Assembly: GCA_018607135.1 (NCBI GenBank)
Contig: JABBCA010000030.1
Location: forward strand, 1-43,040
Direction of reading: 5' to 3'
DNA length: 43,040 nt
Source: Opitutales bacterium
Lineage (GTDB): Bacteria; Verrucomicrobiota; Verrucomicrobiia; Opitutales; Coraliomargaritaceae
Each line of letters starts with the position of its first letter. Within the stretch, counting starts at the first letter, position 1. Below, piece after piece: positions 35,783 through 43,040 of the stretch. Made by a program: the position numbers and the translations under genes. Under the pieces are notes generated by a model, which was not told the DNA's origin, ran no database searches, and saw only the letters and a program-made list of their open reading frames with translations.

Positions 35783-36634
35783 TTAACGGAAGAGCAACAC
35801 GGGAATTTTCACAGTGCGTATCATCGCGGTGGTTGTGCTACCAACGATCATATGGCGGATGTGTGAGTGTCCGTAGGCGCCCATAACCAAGAGATCGATG
35901 TGGTCGCTGGAGACGACTTCGCCAATGACTTTTTCGGGTTCGCCATCGCGGTGCTCGATCGTGACGTCATATCCAGCAGTGTTGAGCTTTGCTTCAGCTT
36001 CTGCGAGCTCAGCTTCGATTTTTGCGTTCCCCGATCCGACGTGGAGTAGGTAGCAATGCATACCTTTCAGGAGTGGGTTGCTGACGGCGAAATCAACTGC
36101 TTTTTTGGAACTGTGGCCGCCGTCGAATGCGAGCACAAAATTTTTGAGCGGTGCATAGGCGCGGTTGGCAACGAGCACTGGGTGCTTGCAGCTGCGGATA
36201 ACACGCTCGAGGTTGCTGCCGAGGTGGCCTTTTTCAAAGTCGGCATTGTTCCCGCGCTTGCCGATGACGATGAGGTCGGCGTCGCTCTCGTAGTTTTGAA
36301 TCTCGTCGCTCAGTTTGCCGTGCTTCTGATTCGCGAGCACCTGGTCGATACCTTCTGCTTTGAGCGCGGTTTCTGCGTCTTCTAGGATGGCTTGTCCACG
36401 TTTTTGTGCAATCTTGGCACGGGCGGCCTCAAGCTCTACAAGCTCATTGAGCAATGCGGTGCGGGCACCCACACCCATACTGCCACTGTAGTTTGCTTTA
36501 ACTGGGTCTTCGTGGTGCGGATTGAGCATGTGCAACACATGAACGGAGGCATCCATTTGTTTGGCTGCCCATGCGGTGTGTTGATAGATGCTCTGGGAAT
36601 ATTGAGAGCCGTCGGTGCAAGCTAAGATGTTCAT
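35783..36634 (-). CDS. universal stress protein with two UspA domains
   Basis: 283 aa, tandem UspA domains (about 1-140 and 145-283). Each carries an ATP-binding G-rich loop of the G-2X-G-9X-G(S/T) type: [24 protein letters not shown] in the first and [23 protein letters not shown] in the second. The first domain starts [17 protein letters not shown], and the second opens [18 protein letters not shown]. Tandem Usp proteins of this kind often sit beside SulP or other anion transporters, as here: the SulP gene ends 38 nt upstream. It likely modulates transport or responds to stress or energy state; this is inference. Confidence 0.93.
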   Translation of the reverse strand: MNILACTDGSQYSQSIYQHTAWAAKQMDASVHVLHMLNPHHEDPVKANYSGSMGVGARTALLNELVELEAARAKIAQKRGQAILEDAETALKAEGIDQVLANQKHGKLSDEIQNYESDADLIVIGKRGNNADFEKGHLGSNLERVIRSCKHPVLVANRAYAPLKNFVLAFDGGHSSKKAVDFAVSNPLLKGMHCYLLHVGSGNAKIEAELAEAEAKLNTAGYDVTIEHRDGEPEKVIGEVVSSDHIDLLVMGAYGHSHIRHMIVGSTTTAMIRTVKIPVLLFR

Positions 36635-36642
36635 ATGGCTAA

Positions 36643-36670
36643 ATTAGGAATTAAGAATTAGGAATTAGGA
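36643..36670. repeat. four tandem heptamers ATTAGGA
   Basis: Four exact-period 7-nt units (third base run variant ATTAAGA in the second) fill most of the 38-nt gap between the SulP stop codon and the Usp start codon. AT-rich and not coding. It may be a simple slippage tract. Confidence 0.85.
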
Positions 36671-36672
36671 AT

Positions 36673-38160
36673 TTAGTGCCCCGCGGGTGCGTCACTTGTG
36701 TTCTCCTTATCGTAGGTAGCAACTTCGAGGACGAGAGTCTTGCTGGCTTCGTTCATGCCGAGGATCTCCACTTCAGTGCCTTCGCGGCGAAATTTCAAGA
36801 CTACACGGTCGAGCGCGTTGATTGATGAAAGGTCCCAGAAATGTGCTTGAGACACATCGATGGTCACTTTTTCGAGCACTTCGCGGAAATCGAAGGCATC
36901 GCCAAAAGAGTTTGCAGATACGAAGAAGAGCTGACCGCGAATCGTATAGGTGCGAGCTTTCTTGGTAACTTCGAGTTCGGAGTCGATCTTGAGCTGACCA
37001 GATACCTTATAGGCAAAGAAGATGGCGCTGAGGAGCACACCTGCGCCCACACCATAGGCTAGGTTATGGGTGAAGACGGTGGTCAAAACCGTTGCGAGCA
37101 TGACAAAGCTGGAAGTGCGGTGATGGACGCGCAGATTCTTAATAGAGGTCCAGCTAAATGTGCCGATGGAGACCATGATCATCACGGCGACCAACGCGGC
37201 CATTGGGATTTGGCTGACGAGGCCGCCCATGAGCACAATCAAAATGAGCAGAATAATACCTGCTGAAAAGGTAGAGAGGCGACCGCGGCCGCCAGACTGC
37301 ACGTTGATCACTGATTGTCCGATCATCGCGCAACCTGCCATGCCGCCGAAGAAGCCCGATACGATATTGGCGATGCCTTGACCCGTGCATTCTTGGTTCT
37401 TGTTGCTGGTCGTGTCTGTAAAGTCATCGACAATGGTCGACGTCATCAAGGACTCTAATAATCCGACAATCGCGAGTGAGATTGCATATGGGAAGATGAT
37501 AGCAAGGGTTTCGAAATTGAGTGGCACATCTGGCCATAGAAACACGGGCAGTGTGGAGGGCAGGTTGCCCATGTCTCCAACGGTTTCCAGAGTCTCGCCC
37601 CAGCCCATAGACATGGAAACTGCGGTGAGCACTAAAATGCAAATCAGTGGAGAGGGGATCGCGGTGGTCAATAGCGGTAAGCCATAGATGATGATCAGGC
37701 CGGCTGCGACCATGCCATACATGAGAAGCCCTTGCTCTTTAAAGAGTGGGAGCTGTGACATGAAAATGATGATCGCGAGGGCATTGACGAAGCCTGTGAC
37801 CACGGATCGTGAAACGAAGCGCATCAAGTTGCCCAACTTTAACGCACCAGCGCCGATTTGGAGAATGCCAGTCAGAATCGTTGCGGGCAGTAAGTATTGT
37901 AAGCCGTGATCGGCTACAAGGGATACGAATAGAACCGCCATGGCGCCTGTCGCTGCCGAGATCATACCCGGACGTCCACCGATGAATGCGATTACGACTG
38001 CAATACAGAAAGATGCGTAGAGCCCGACTGCTGGGTCGACACCTGCGATGATCGAGAAGGCAATGGCTTCGGGAATCAGTGCGAGGGCAACAACCGTGCC
38101 TGCAATGATGTCGCGACGTGGGTTGGAAAACCACTCTTGAAAATATTTTGAGCTATTCAT
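36673..38160 (-). CDS. SulP family inorganic anion transporter with STAS domain
   Basis: 495 aa from the ATG at 38160 ([18 protein letters not shown]); the longer frame to 38241 only translates the tRNA antisense and terminator. About eleven to twelve membrane helices, with the SulP motif [32 protein letters not shown] at the first helix pair and the SulP core [24 protein letters not shown]. The C-terminus (about 395-495) is a STAS domain ([18 protein letters not shown]...[16 protein letters not shown]). Substrates in the family include sulfate, bicarbonate and dicarboxylates, and several bacterial members near Usp genes are bicarbonate transporters. The actual ion is unknown. It is followed by a tandem Usp gene. 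Confidence 0.92.
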   Translation of the reverse strand: MNSSKYFQEWFSNPRRDIIAGTVVALALIPEAIAFSIIAGVDPAVGLYASFCIAVVIAFIGGRPGMISAATGAMAVLFVSLVADHGLQYLLPATILTGILQIGAGALKLGNLMRFVSRSVVTGFVNALAIIIFMSQLPLFKEQGLLMYGMVAAGLIIIYGLPLLTTAIPSPLICILVLTAVSMSMGWGETLETVGDMGNLPSTLPVFLWPDVPLNFETLAIIFPYAISLAIVGLLESLMTSTIVDDFTDTTSNKNQECTGQGIANIVSGFFGGMAGCAMIGQSVINVQSGGRGRLSTFSAGIILLILIVLMGGLVSQIPMAALVAVMIMVSIGTFSWTSIKNLRVHHRTSSFVMLATVLTTVFTHNLAYGVGAGVLLSAIFFAYKVSGQLKIDSELEVTKKARTYTIRGQLFFVSANSFGDAFDFREVLEKVTIDVSQAHFWDLSSINALDRVVLKFRREGTEVEILGMNEASKTLVLEVATYDKENTSDAPAGH

Positions 38161-38176
38161 GGTAGGTAAGAAACAG

Positions 38177-38206
38177 AAAACCGTTTCCTTGAGGGGAAAC
38201 GGTTTT
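38177..38206 (-). terminator. hairpin terminator after tRNA-Arg
   Basis: A 12-bp stem AAAACCGTTTCC / GGAAACGGTTTT with a 6-nt loop (38177-38188 and 38195-38206). Read on the minus strand it follows the tRNA 3' end by 5 nt and is followed by TTTTCTGTTTC. It also falls in the leader of the SulP gene. Confidence 0.85.
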
Positions 38207-38211
38207 AAAAG

Positions 38212-38288
<77 letters not shown>

Positions 38289-38379
38289 TTTAAAGAAGTG
38301 CGGGATAAAGACAAAGGGAGCGTATGAGATCAAGCAGAACTTTTACTTTTTTTCAGAAATTTGACTCAACTCCATGAAT

Positions 38380-40044
38380 TCACTCTGCAGCCGCTTCGTC
38401 TTCGGTGTCTTGTTCTGGCAGACCGATCGTGATGTATTCATTCATTAGGCTACTGGAACTGGCTGCAGAAGAAAGGTAGGTAAGGAACTGCGCGGACTGT
38501 TTGGCCTCTTCACTGTCTGCGGCAATTTCTGGAATCTCTTTGGATTCTAGATAGACGAATATGCCGATTTGATTGGTCGTGAGCATCGCGGAGACTTCGC
38601 CAGTTTCCATACCTTGCGCTGTTTGTAGTGCTGAGCGGTTTAATTCGCGTGGAGCTTCGCTTACCTTGAACGCGTCGAAACGGTTAACTTTGAGTTCTAG
38701 CTCTGCAGCGGCGTCGGCGAATGTTTTGCCTTCGGCAAGTTTTGCGTCGAGTTCTGTTTCGAGTGCTTCGCCCTTGGCGTTGAAGAGTTCACGTTTTTGC
38801 TCTGCGTTATATGCTGCGGTGACTTCGGTGAGGATGCTTTCGAGCTCTGGAAGCTCAGGTGCGATGCGGTCTTGGTAGATCAAGACTGCGTAAGCGCCGC
38901 TCACAGGATAGGCGTCTGAGTAGTAGCGCTTTTTGTTAAGCGCGAATGCGGACTCGAGCATTTCTGGAGAGAGTGCGCGTTGTGCGGCACCGTCTGCTGT
39001 GTAAGGCTCGATTGGGATGAGCGTGAGCTTGGAGTCGTTGAGTAATTGATTGAATACAGTCGAGTCGCGTTCGACTTCGTCGCGGTAAAGGGTGTATGCG
39101 AAGGCTTGTGCGGCTTCGTTTGCTAGGCGCTCAGCAGACTGGTTTTTTAAGCTCTTTGCAACGGCCTCGCGGACGTCTTCGAATTTAACGGCAGGTGCTT
39201 CTTCGCCTTCAGCTGGTTCTGGAAGTGTTGCTTTGTATGCATCTACAAAGCTTGCACGATTCGAGATGAAGTGCTCGCGAAGTTCGGCTTCTGTAGCTTC
39301 TGCGACTTGATCGGCGTATTTTGAAGCGGGGAAGACTACGTAGCTAGCTTGGATGCGCTCGGCGATTGTGTAGCGTGCGCTGTTGGCCTCAAAGAATTCT
39401 TTGAGTGCGGCTTCGTCAGCTTCAATGGATGGGTTGAAGTCGTTGTAAGCGATTTCGGCAGTGGTCAGCTCAAGAGTGGTTTGGCTGCTCACTGTCTGTG
39501 CGGTTGCTTCGGATGGTAGAATGAATCCAGGCCCACTCATGACAGTCATTAATTGGCCGATGCGGTAGTCTTCTTCAAGCACTAGGCCGACGAGACCAGA
39601 CTGAATCCGAGGGTTGGTTTCAATCGAATCTACAAAGGCGGTGTAGCTATCCACACTGAATTGACCCTCTGGGCCTTGAAAAGCAGGCTTGGTCTTGATG
39701 TATTCTGCGAGTGTTGCCTGGTCTGGAGTTGGCACGCCAATCTGGTCTGCAAGGTGCAACATCGCGACTCGGTTGAGGATCAGTGATTGATACTGTTGTT
39801 CGGAGCGGATTTGCTGACGATTGAGATTCGCGCTCAAGTTTGCTTTATCAGCGATGATCTGGCTGTCGCGTGGGGAATTGAGGTCAATTCCGTAGAATTG
39901 CTGCTCGCGGTAGGCGCTTTGATCGGTCGTGCACCCGGGCGTGTTGCCAATGGTAAATACGAAAGCGACGATGATGAGCGCGAGTAATGATAGGAATATC
40001 CAGCGACCGTGGCGGATAAGGTGATGTTGAATCCAAGAAATCAT
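38380..40044 (-). CDS. SurA/PpiD-like periplasmic folding factor
   Basis: 554 aa. A cytoplasmic start and one membrane anchor (WIFLSLLALIIVAFVFTIGNT), then a SurA N-terminal-type helical domain (about 35-180, with ILNRVAMLHLADQIGVPTPDQATLAEYIKT), and long charged helical segments, including two regions that look like degenerate PPIase/SurA_N_3 pieces (FEDVREAVAKSLKNQSAERLANEAA; KGEALETELDAKLAEGKTFADAAAELEL). A clear parvulin active site is not visible, so it may be a chaperone without isomerase activity. E. coli PpiD (623 aa) is the nearest architecture. It probably assists outer-membrane or secreted protein folding. The C-terminal tail is acidic. Confidence 0.78.
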   Translation of the reverse strand: MISWIQHHLIRHGRWIFLSLLALIIVAFVFTIGNTPGCTTDQSAYREQQFYGIDLNSPRDSQIIADKANLSANLNRQQIRSEQQYQSLILNRVAMLHLADQIGVPTPDQATLAEYIKTKPAFQGPEGQFSVDSYTAFVDSIETNPRIQSGLVGLVLEEDYRIGQLMTVMSGPGFILPSEATAQTVSSQTTLELTTAEIAYNDFNPSIEADEAALKEFFEANSARYTIAERIQASYVVFPASKYADQVAEATEAELREHFISNRASFVDAYKATLPEPAEGEEAPAVKFEDVREAVAKSLKNQSAERLANEAAQAFAYTLYRDEVERDSTVFNQLLNDSKLTLIPIEPYTADGAAQRALSPEMLESAFALNKKRYYSDAYPVSGAYAVLIYQDRIAPELPELESILTEVTAAYNAEQKRELFNAKGEALETELDAKLAEGKTFADAAAELELKVNRFDAFKVSEAPRELNRSALQTAQGMETGEVSAMLTTNQIGIFVYLESKEIPEIAADSEEAKQSAQFLTYLSSAASSSSLMNEYITIGLPEQDTEDEAAAE

Positions 40045-40153
40045 GTGTAGGTAAAGAGAAAGCGGAGGAGGTTAGGTGTGCCATATCCGCTGTCAACCAA
40101 TTGGTTGCACTCAGAGCACTAGATTTTGGCACTTTTCGGCGTGAATGTGTCGA

Positions 40154-41629
40154 CTAGACTAAATCGCTGATTTTAAGTTCTGCTTGGGCGCAGTTTTTAA
40201 GACTGGCAACTTCGTCTAAGTAGGTGCGAATTGCGGGTGAGGATTCAGCTACGAGCTCAACGCCGTCATTATTTCCGTAACATTCGAAGTCTTGTTTGAA
40301 TTTACCGAGTGTGATGGATTCAAGAGGGCGACCTGGTTGGTAGGCATGGTCGCGCTCCTCATCGACGGTTTTGGTCTCGACTTGGTAAAGATAGCCAATC
40401 GCACAGAGTCGCTCAATGCTGGTGTTTAGAATGTGACTAGGGACGCGTAGATTCTTGTGTAATTCACTGACATGTGTCGGCGGCGCACCGTTTTGAAAGC
40501 GTTTGGCGATCATTAGCAAAACCGCGAGCGATACCGTCTCTCGGGAGCGTTCGCTGGTTTTTTGCCATGCGCTTTCGTTGGTTAAGAAATCGGCGTTTTG
40601 CATCGCATAGGTGACTTGGCCGCCGAGTAAAATAAGCAGCCAGAAGACATAGAGGCCGAGCATGAGCACAACGATGATGCCGACTGAGCCGTAAAGGCTT
40701 TTGTTACTCACGACTTGTTGCACGTAGAGAAAAGACAGCATTTTATAGAGCTGTAGAAGTGTGACAACCAGTATCGCTCCGACCAATGCTGGTTTCCATT
40801 CCACTTGCGTGTTGGGTATGAAACGAAGGAATGCGGCCAGTAGTAATACGATAATAGTGAATGTGATGACGGGTATGAAAAAGCTAAGCACTAGGCGTAA
40901 CTCTGCCCCGAATGGTAGCGACTCTGCAAAGTTTAGAAAGACATTGAATACCTGCAATGAGAGGGCTGCGGTGCCCAGCACAGCTCCCAGACTTAAGAAT
41001 GTCCAATAAGTCACAATTCGCTCGGTGAAATTTCGCCCTTTGGCCACTCCCCAGAGTGTATTGAATGAAGTTTCAATCGATGTGAGCACTCTTAAGCAGA
41101 TAAATAAAAGCACAAAGATACCAACAACGCCTACAGTTCCTGATTTTGCGACTGAGCTAAAATTATTAATGAGTTCAAGTAACTCTGGGGCGAGTTCTGC
41201 TTTTTCTGTATTCGAACCTTCATCATTGACTGTAACCGCTACCTGCGGAGCAGCAAATTGTATGATCTCTGAAATCTTCTGAACGACCACGCTGTCTTGG
41301 GGGTTGGCGTTTGGGTCTGAAATATCCTTATCGAGAAGAAATCCAGAGATCATGATACTAAACGCGATCAGAGGCCCGATTCCAATCGAAGAGTAAAATG
41401 TCAGCGCGGCCGACTGCATTGGCAGTTGATTGCGCCTGAGCCCTTGAAAGGTGAGCGTTAAGATCCTTAAGAGTAAGTAGATACGAGCTCGAACGGTTCT
41501 GCGCCCGAGATGCTCAAGCTCCCAGATTTCCCGATTCAGTAGTCCTTGAGTCCGTTGACTGTAAGCCTTTGCTTTATTGATAAAGAGAGTGATCTTTCCA
41601 GCCGCCTCGTTGTTTTCGGAGTTTTTCAA
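40154..41629 (-). CDS. YihY/BrkB family inner-membrane protein with C-terminal winged-helix-like extension
   Basis: 491 aa. Residues about 65-330 carry the YihY/BrkB membrane core: MQSAALTFYSSIGIGPLIAFSIMISGF, FICLRVLTSIETSFNTLWGVAKGR, FLSLGAVLGTAALSLQVFN and GIIVVLMLGLYVFWLLILLGGQVTYAMQ, with a roughly 60-residue periplasmic insertion. Compared with E. coli YihY (290 aa) it has a long charged N-terminus and a roughly 110-residue C-terminal extension (SRETVSLAVLLMIAKRF...PSHILNTSIERLCAIGYLYQV) that looks like a winged helix. The family was once misassigned as RNase BN. Its role is unknown. The gene is 29 nt after the GYF-domain gene on the same strand. Confidence 0.88.
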   Translation of the reverse strand: MKNSENNEAAGKITLFINKAKAYSQRTQGLLNREIWELEHLGRRTVRARIYLLLRILTLTFQGLRRNQLPMQSAALTFYSSIGIGPLIAFSIMISGFLLDKDISDPNANPQDSVVVQKISEIIQFAAPQVAVTVNDEGSNTEKAELAPELLELINNFSSVAKSGTVGVVGIFVLLFICLRVLTSIETSFNTLWGVAKGRNFTERIVTYWTFLSLGAVLGTAALSLQVFNVFLNFAESLPFGAELRLVLSFFIPVITFTIIVLLLAAFLRFIPNTQVEWKPALVGAILVVTLLQLYKMLSFLYVQQVVSNKSLYGSVGIIVVLMLGLYVFWLLILLGGQVTYAMQNADFLTNESAWQKTSERSRETVSLAVLLMIAKRFQNGAPPTHVSELHKNLRVPSHILNTSIERLCAIGYLYQVETKTVDEERDHAYQPGRPLESITLGKFKQDFECYGNNDGVELVAESSPAIRTYLDEVASLKNCAQAELKISDLV

Positions 41630-41658
41630 AATCTATTGGGCGCTGTCGGTGCCTTTCA

Positions 41659-42471
41659 CTAGCTAGAGATTAAGTCTAGGACTACCGTATCGAAAAACTC
41701 ATCAAAGCGACCGATTGAAGCTAGATATGCAAAGTATCCGTTGCCACCAACGCCCAAGAGTATTGCAAGAAACATCATGGACGCACGTTGGGTGATCGAA
41801 GCGATAAACATTCCAGCACCTGCAGCGGCAGAGAGCGCCATGATAATCGGGTCACCTAAAGCCCAGCCTACATACACTCCAAAGCCGAGAGTTAACATCG
41901 ATCGCCCTCGAATGATTGGATATACCTCAGTGACTGATAGAAAGAGTAGGATACCTAACAATAAATCTAGGAATCCTAAGACTGCGAAGGGGTAGTTGAT
42001 GATGTCAGCATATCGATTTTCGCTGGATATGGTGCTTAAGACATCGAAATGCGGGTAGAGTAGGAAAATGGCGGATGCCATCGTCATGAACCCAAGGCTA
42101 GGGGCAGACATTGCGGCAGATTTGTGGAGGCTTTCCTCTTTTTGTTTAACTGATTTTCTTTGTTTGGTGTTGCCGTCGGCAGCATCTAACATTTCTTGCA
42201 CATTCAATCCACCAGGATCGCGCTCTTTCTCTTCCTTCTTTTTTGCTTTATCCGATTGTTTGATCTTCAAAGAGAGGCTTTCTCGCTTTGGAAAGACCTC
42301 GGCGTGTAATTCTTTGTTCAGCGCGATGGGAATCCACTCTTCTTTAGATTCGTCGTAGTAGAGAGAGTTCTCTGTGATTTGGCCGGCTTCAGCTAGTGTC
42401 TGAAGTTTGATTGGATCGAATGGGCCACGCGATTCATTATTGTCTGGAGTGCGTATGTAGTAGTCAGGCAT
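41659..42471 (-). CDS. GYF-domain membrane protein (270 aa)
   Basis: The first 55 residues are a GYF_2 domain (YYIRTPDNNESRGPFDPIKLQTLAEAGQITENSLYYDESKEEWIPI), a protein-peptide binding fold common in Planctomycetota/Verrucomicrobiota. A Lys/Glu-rich linker (about 65-115) follows, then four or five membrane helices (SLGFMTMASAIFLLYPH; FAVLGFLDLLLGILLFL; TLGFGVYVGWALGD; IIMALSAAAGAGMFIA; MMFLAILLGVGGNGYFAYL). The linker and GYF domain are probably cytoplasmic. It may form an operon with the YihY-like gene downstream (29-nt gap). The function is unknown. Confidence 0.82.
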   Translation of the reverse strand: MPDYYIRTPDNNESRGPFDPIKLQTLAEAGQITENSLYYDESKEEWIPIALNKELHAEVFPKRESLSLKIKQSDKAKKKEEKERDPGGLNVQEMLDAADGNTKQRKSVKQKEESLHKSAAMSAPSLGFMTMASAIFLLYPHFDVLSTISSENRYADIINYPFAVLGFLDLLLGILLFLSVTEVYPIIRGRSMLTLGFGVYVGWALGDPIIMALSAAAGAGMFIASITQRASMMFLAILLGVGGNGYFAYLASIGRFDEFFDTVVLDLISS

Positions 42472-42657
42472 CGTTTGGAAAGTTGACTTTGAATTCGTTT
42501 TGCGGGCGATTCCCTAATTGTTGATAATATCAAATTAGGCCAGCCTTCGGAGCTTCCAGCAAGCGAAAATAAAGCATATTCTGTGACTTTGAATTCAGCA
42601 TAATGTAAGTGAACACTGGCTTGCACACCGCTATAAATCTCTTAGCGTCTCGTATTT

Positions 42658-43040
42658 ATGGAAGATGATCTAAACGAATCCTCAAGCTCGATGCTACCAG
42701 TCGCGTTGACTGTGCTCGCAATTGCACTCGGTGGTGCTGGACTTTATTTTGGAATGACTGCGAACCAGCGTCTCGATCCACTGTCGGAAAACATGGAAGC
42801 TAGTAGTGGTAGCGCTGCTCGCGTGGAAAAACAGCTGGCTAATTTTGAGACAAAATTAGCTGAGCTCAGTGCGCAAAATGATGAGTTGAAGAAGACGGTG
42901 AATCGCTTGCGTGTCTATAGTTCTCAAAGCGAGCGTGACGCAAAGCAGGCTTTGTCCGGTGTGAAGGCAAATCGAGAGGAAATGGTGAAGTTGGTCGAGA
43001 CGCTAAATCAATCTGGTCCTAAGTCTCCGCGAGCTGAGGC
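42658..43040 (+). CDS. partial membrane-anchored coiled-coil protein, cut by window end
   Basis: 127 codons are visible and the frame remains open at the right edge. N-terminus: MEDDLNESSSSMLPVALTV, then a single membrane helix (about residues 13-33, ALTVLAIALGGAGLYFGMTA), then a long charged helix (about 40-120) with heptad-like leucines (KLAELSAQNDELKKTVNRLR). It is a type II-like membrane anchor with a periplasmic coiled coil. In relatives such proteins often continue into a LysM or peptidoglycan-binding domain, but that part is outside the window. It is divergent from the GYF-domain gene, with 186 nt between the start codons. Confidence 0.75.
   Translation, partial: MEDDLNESSSSMLPVALTVLAIALGGAGLYFGMTANQRLDPLSENMEASSGSAARVEKQLANFETKLAELSAQNDELKKTVNRLRVYSSQSERDAKQALSGVKANREEMVKLVETLNQSGPKSPRAE

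Overview
The window is a piece of a bacterial chromosome and most likely comes from Verrucomicrobiota, class Opitutia (Puniceicoccaceae-like). This is inferred from gene content: GTP-type PEP carboxykinase, a DUF1080 exported protein, a DUF3450/ExbB/ExbB/ExbD/TonB/TPR operon, a decayed 'RMPP...WI' cytochrome-c-type fragment with a calcium-motif tail, and a near absence of Shine-Dalgarno motifs. It reads as ordinary chromosome. I see no prophage, CRISPR array, transposase gene or secondary-metabolite cluster.

Left part (1-9.3 kb): a minus-strand operon of two paralogous lipoproteins and a possible 58-aa third gene; a NYN-LOTUS RNase-type protein followed by a GGTT microsatellite; radD; two exported proteins (one DUF1080); a transglutaminase; a frameshifted cytochrome c remnant; and two tandem genes sharing a membrane module, one with a BamE-like N-terminus.

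Centre (9.3-22.3 kb): a ParC/GyrA-type topoisomerase subunit without its partner; pckG preceded by a 17-codon hydrophobic mini-ORF; a complete TonB2-type energy-transduction operon (DUF3450, large TolQ/ExbB with periplasmic coiled coil, ExbB, ExbD, TonB, TPR) closed by a perfect intrinsic terminator; just beyond it a 150-bp MITE-like element with 25-bp terminal inverted repeats and two perfect internal 9-1-9 palindromes; an MdlB-like ABC exporter; and an RRM RNA-binding protein.

Right part (22.5-43 kb): a SIS-tsaB-alr operon whose alr has no canonical start codon where the fold needs one; a nitronate monooxygenase-like enzyme; a DUF3857-transglutaminase-DUF2569 fusion; ilvA with an AEC transporter; an RDD membrane protein flanked by two near-identical 95-bp hairpin repeats; a TPMT-like methyltransferase; a probable operon of SulP transporter, tandem UspA and aldose epimerase; tRNA-Arg(ACG) with its own terminator; a PpiD/SurA-like periplasmic protein; a YihY/BrkB membrane protein; a GYF-domain membrane protein; and the start of a membrane-anchored coiled-coil protein running off the right edge.

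The strongest unexplained signals are non-coding: the MITE-like element at 19479-19628, the paired hairpin repeats around the RDD gene with solitary relatives at 29328 and 34653, and the pseudogene at 7482-8057. The most interesting coding signals are the lipoprotein pair, the alr start and the pckG leader peptide.
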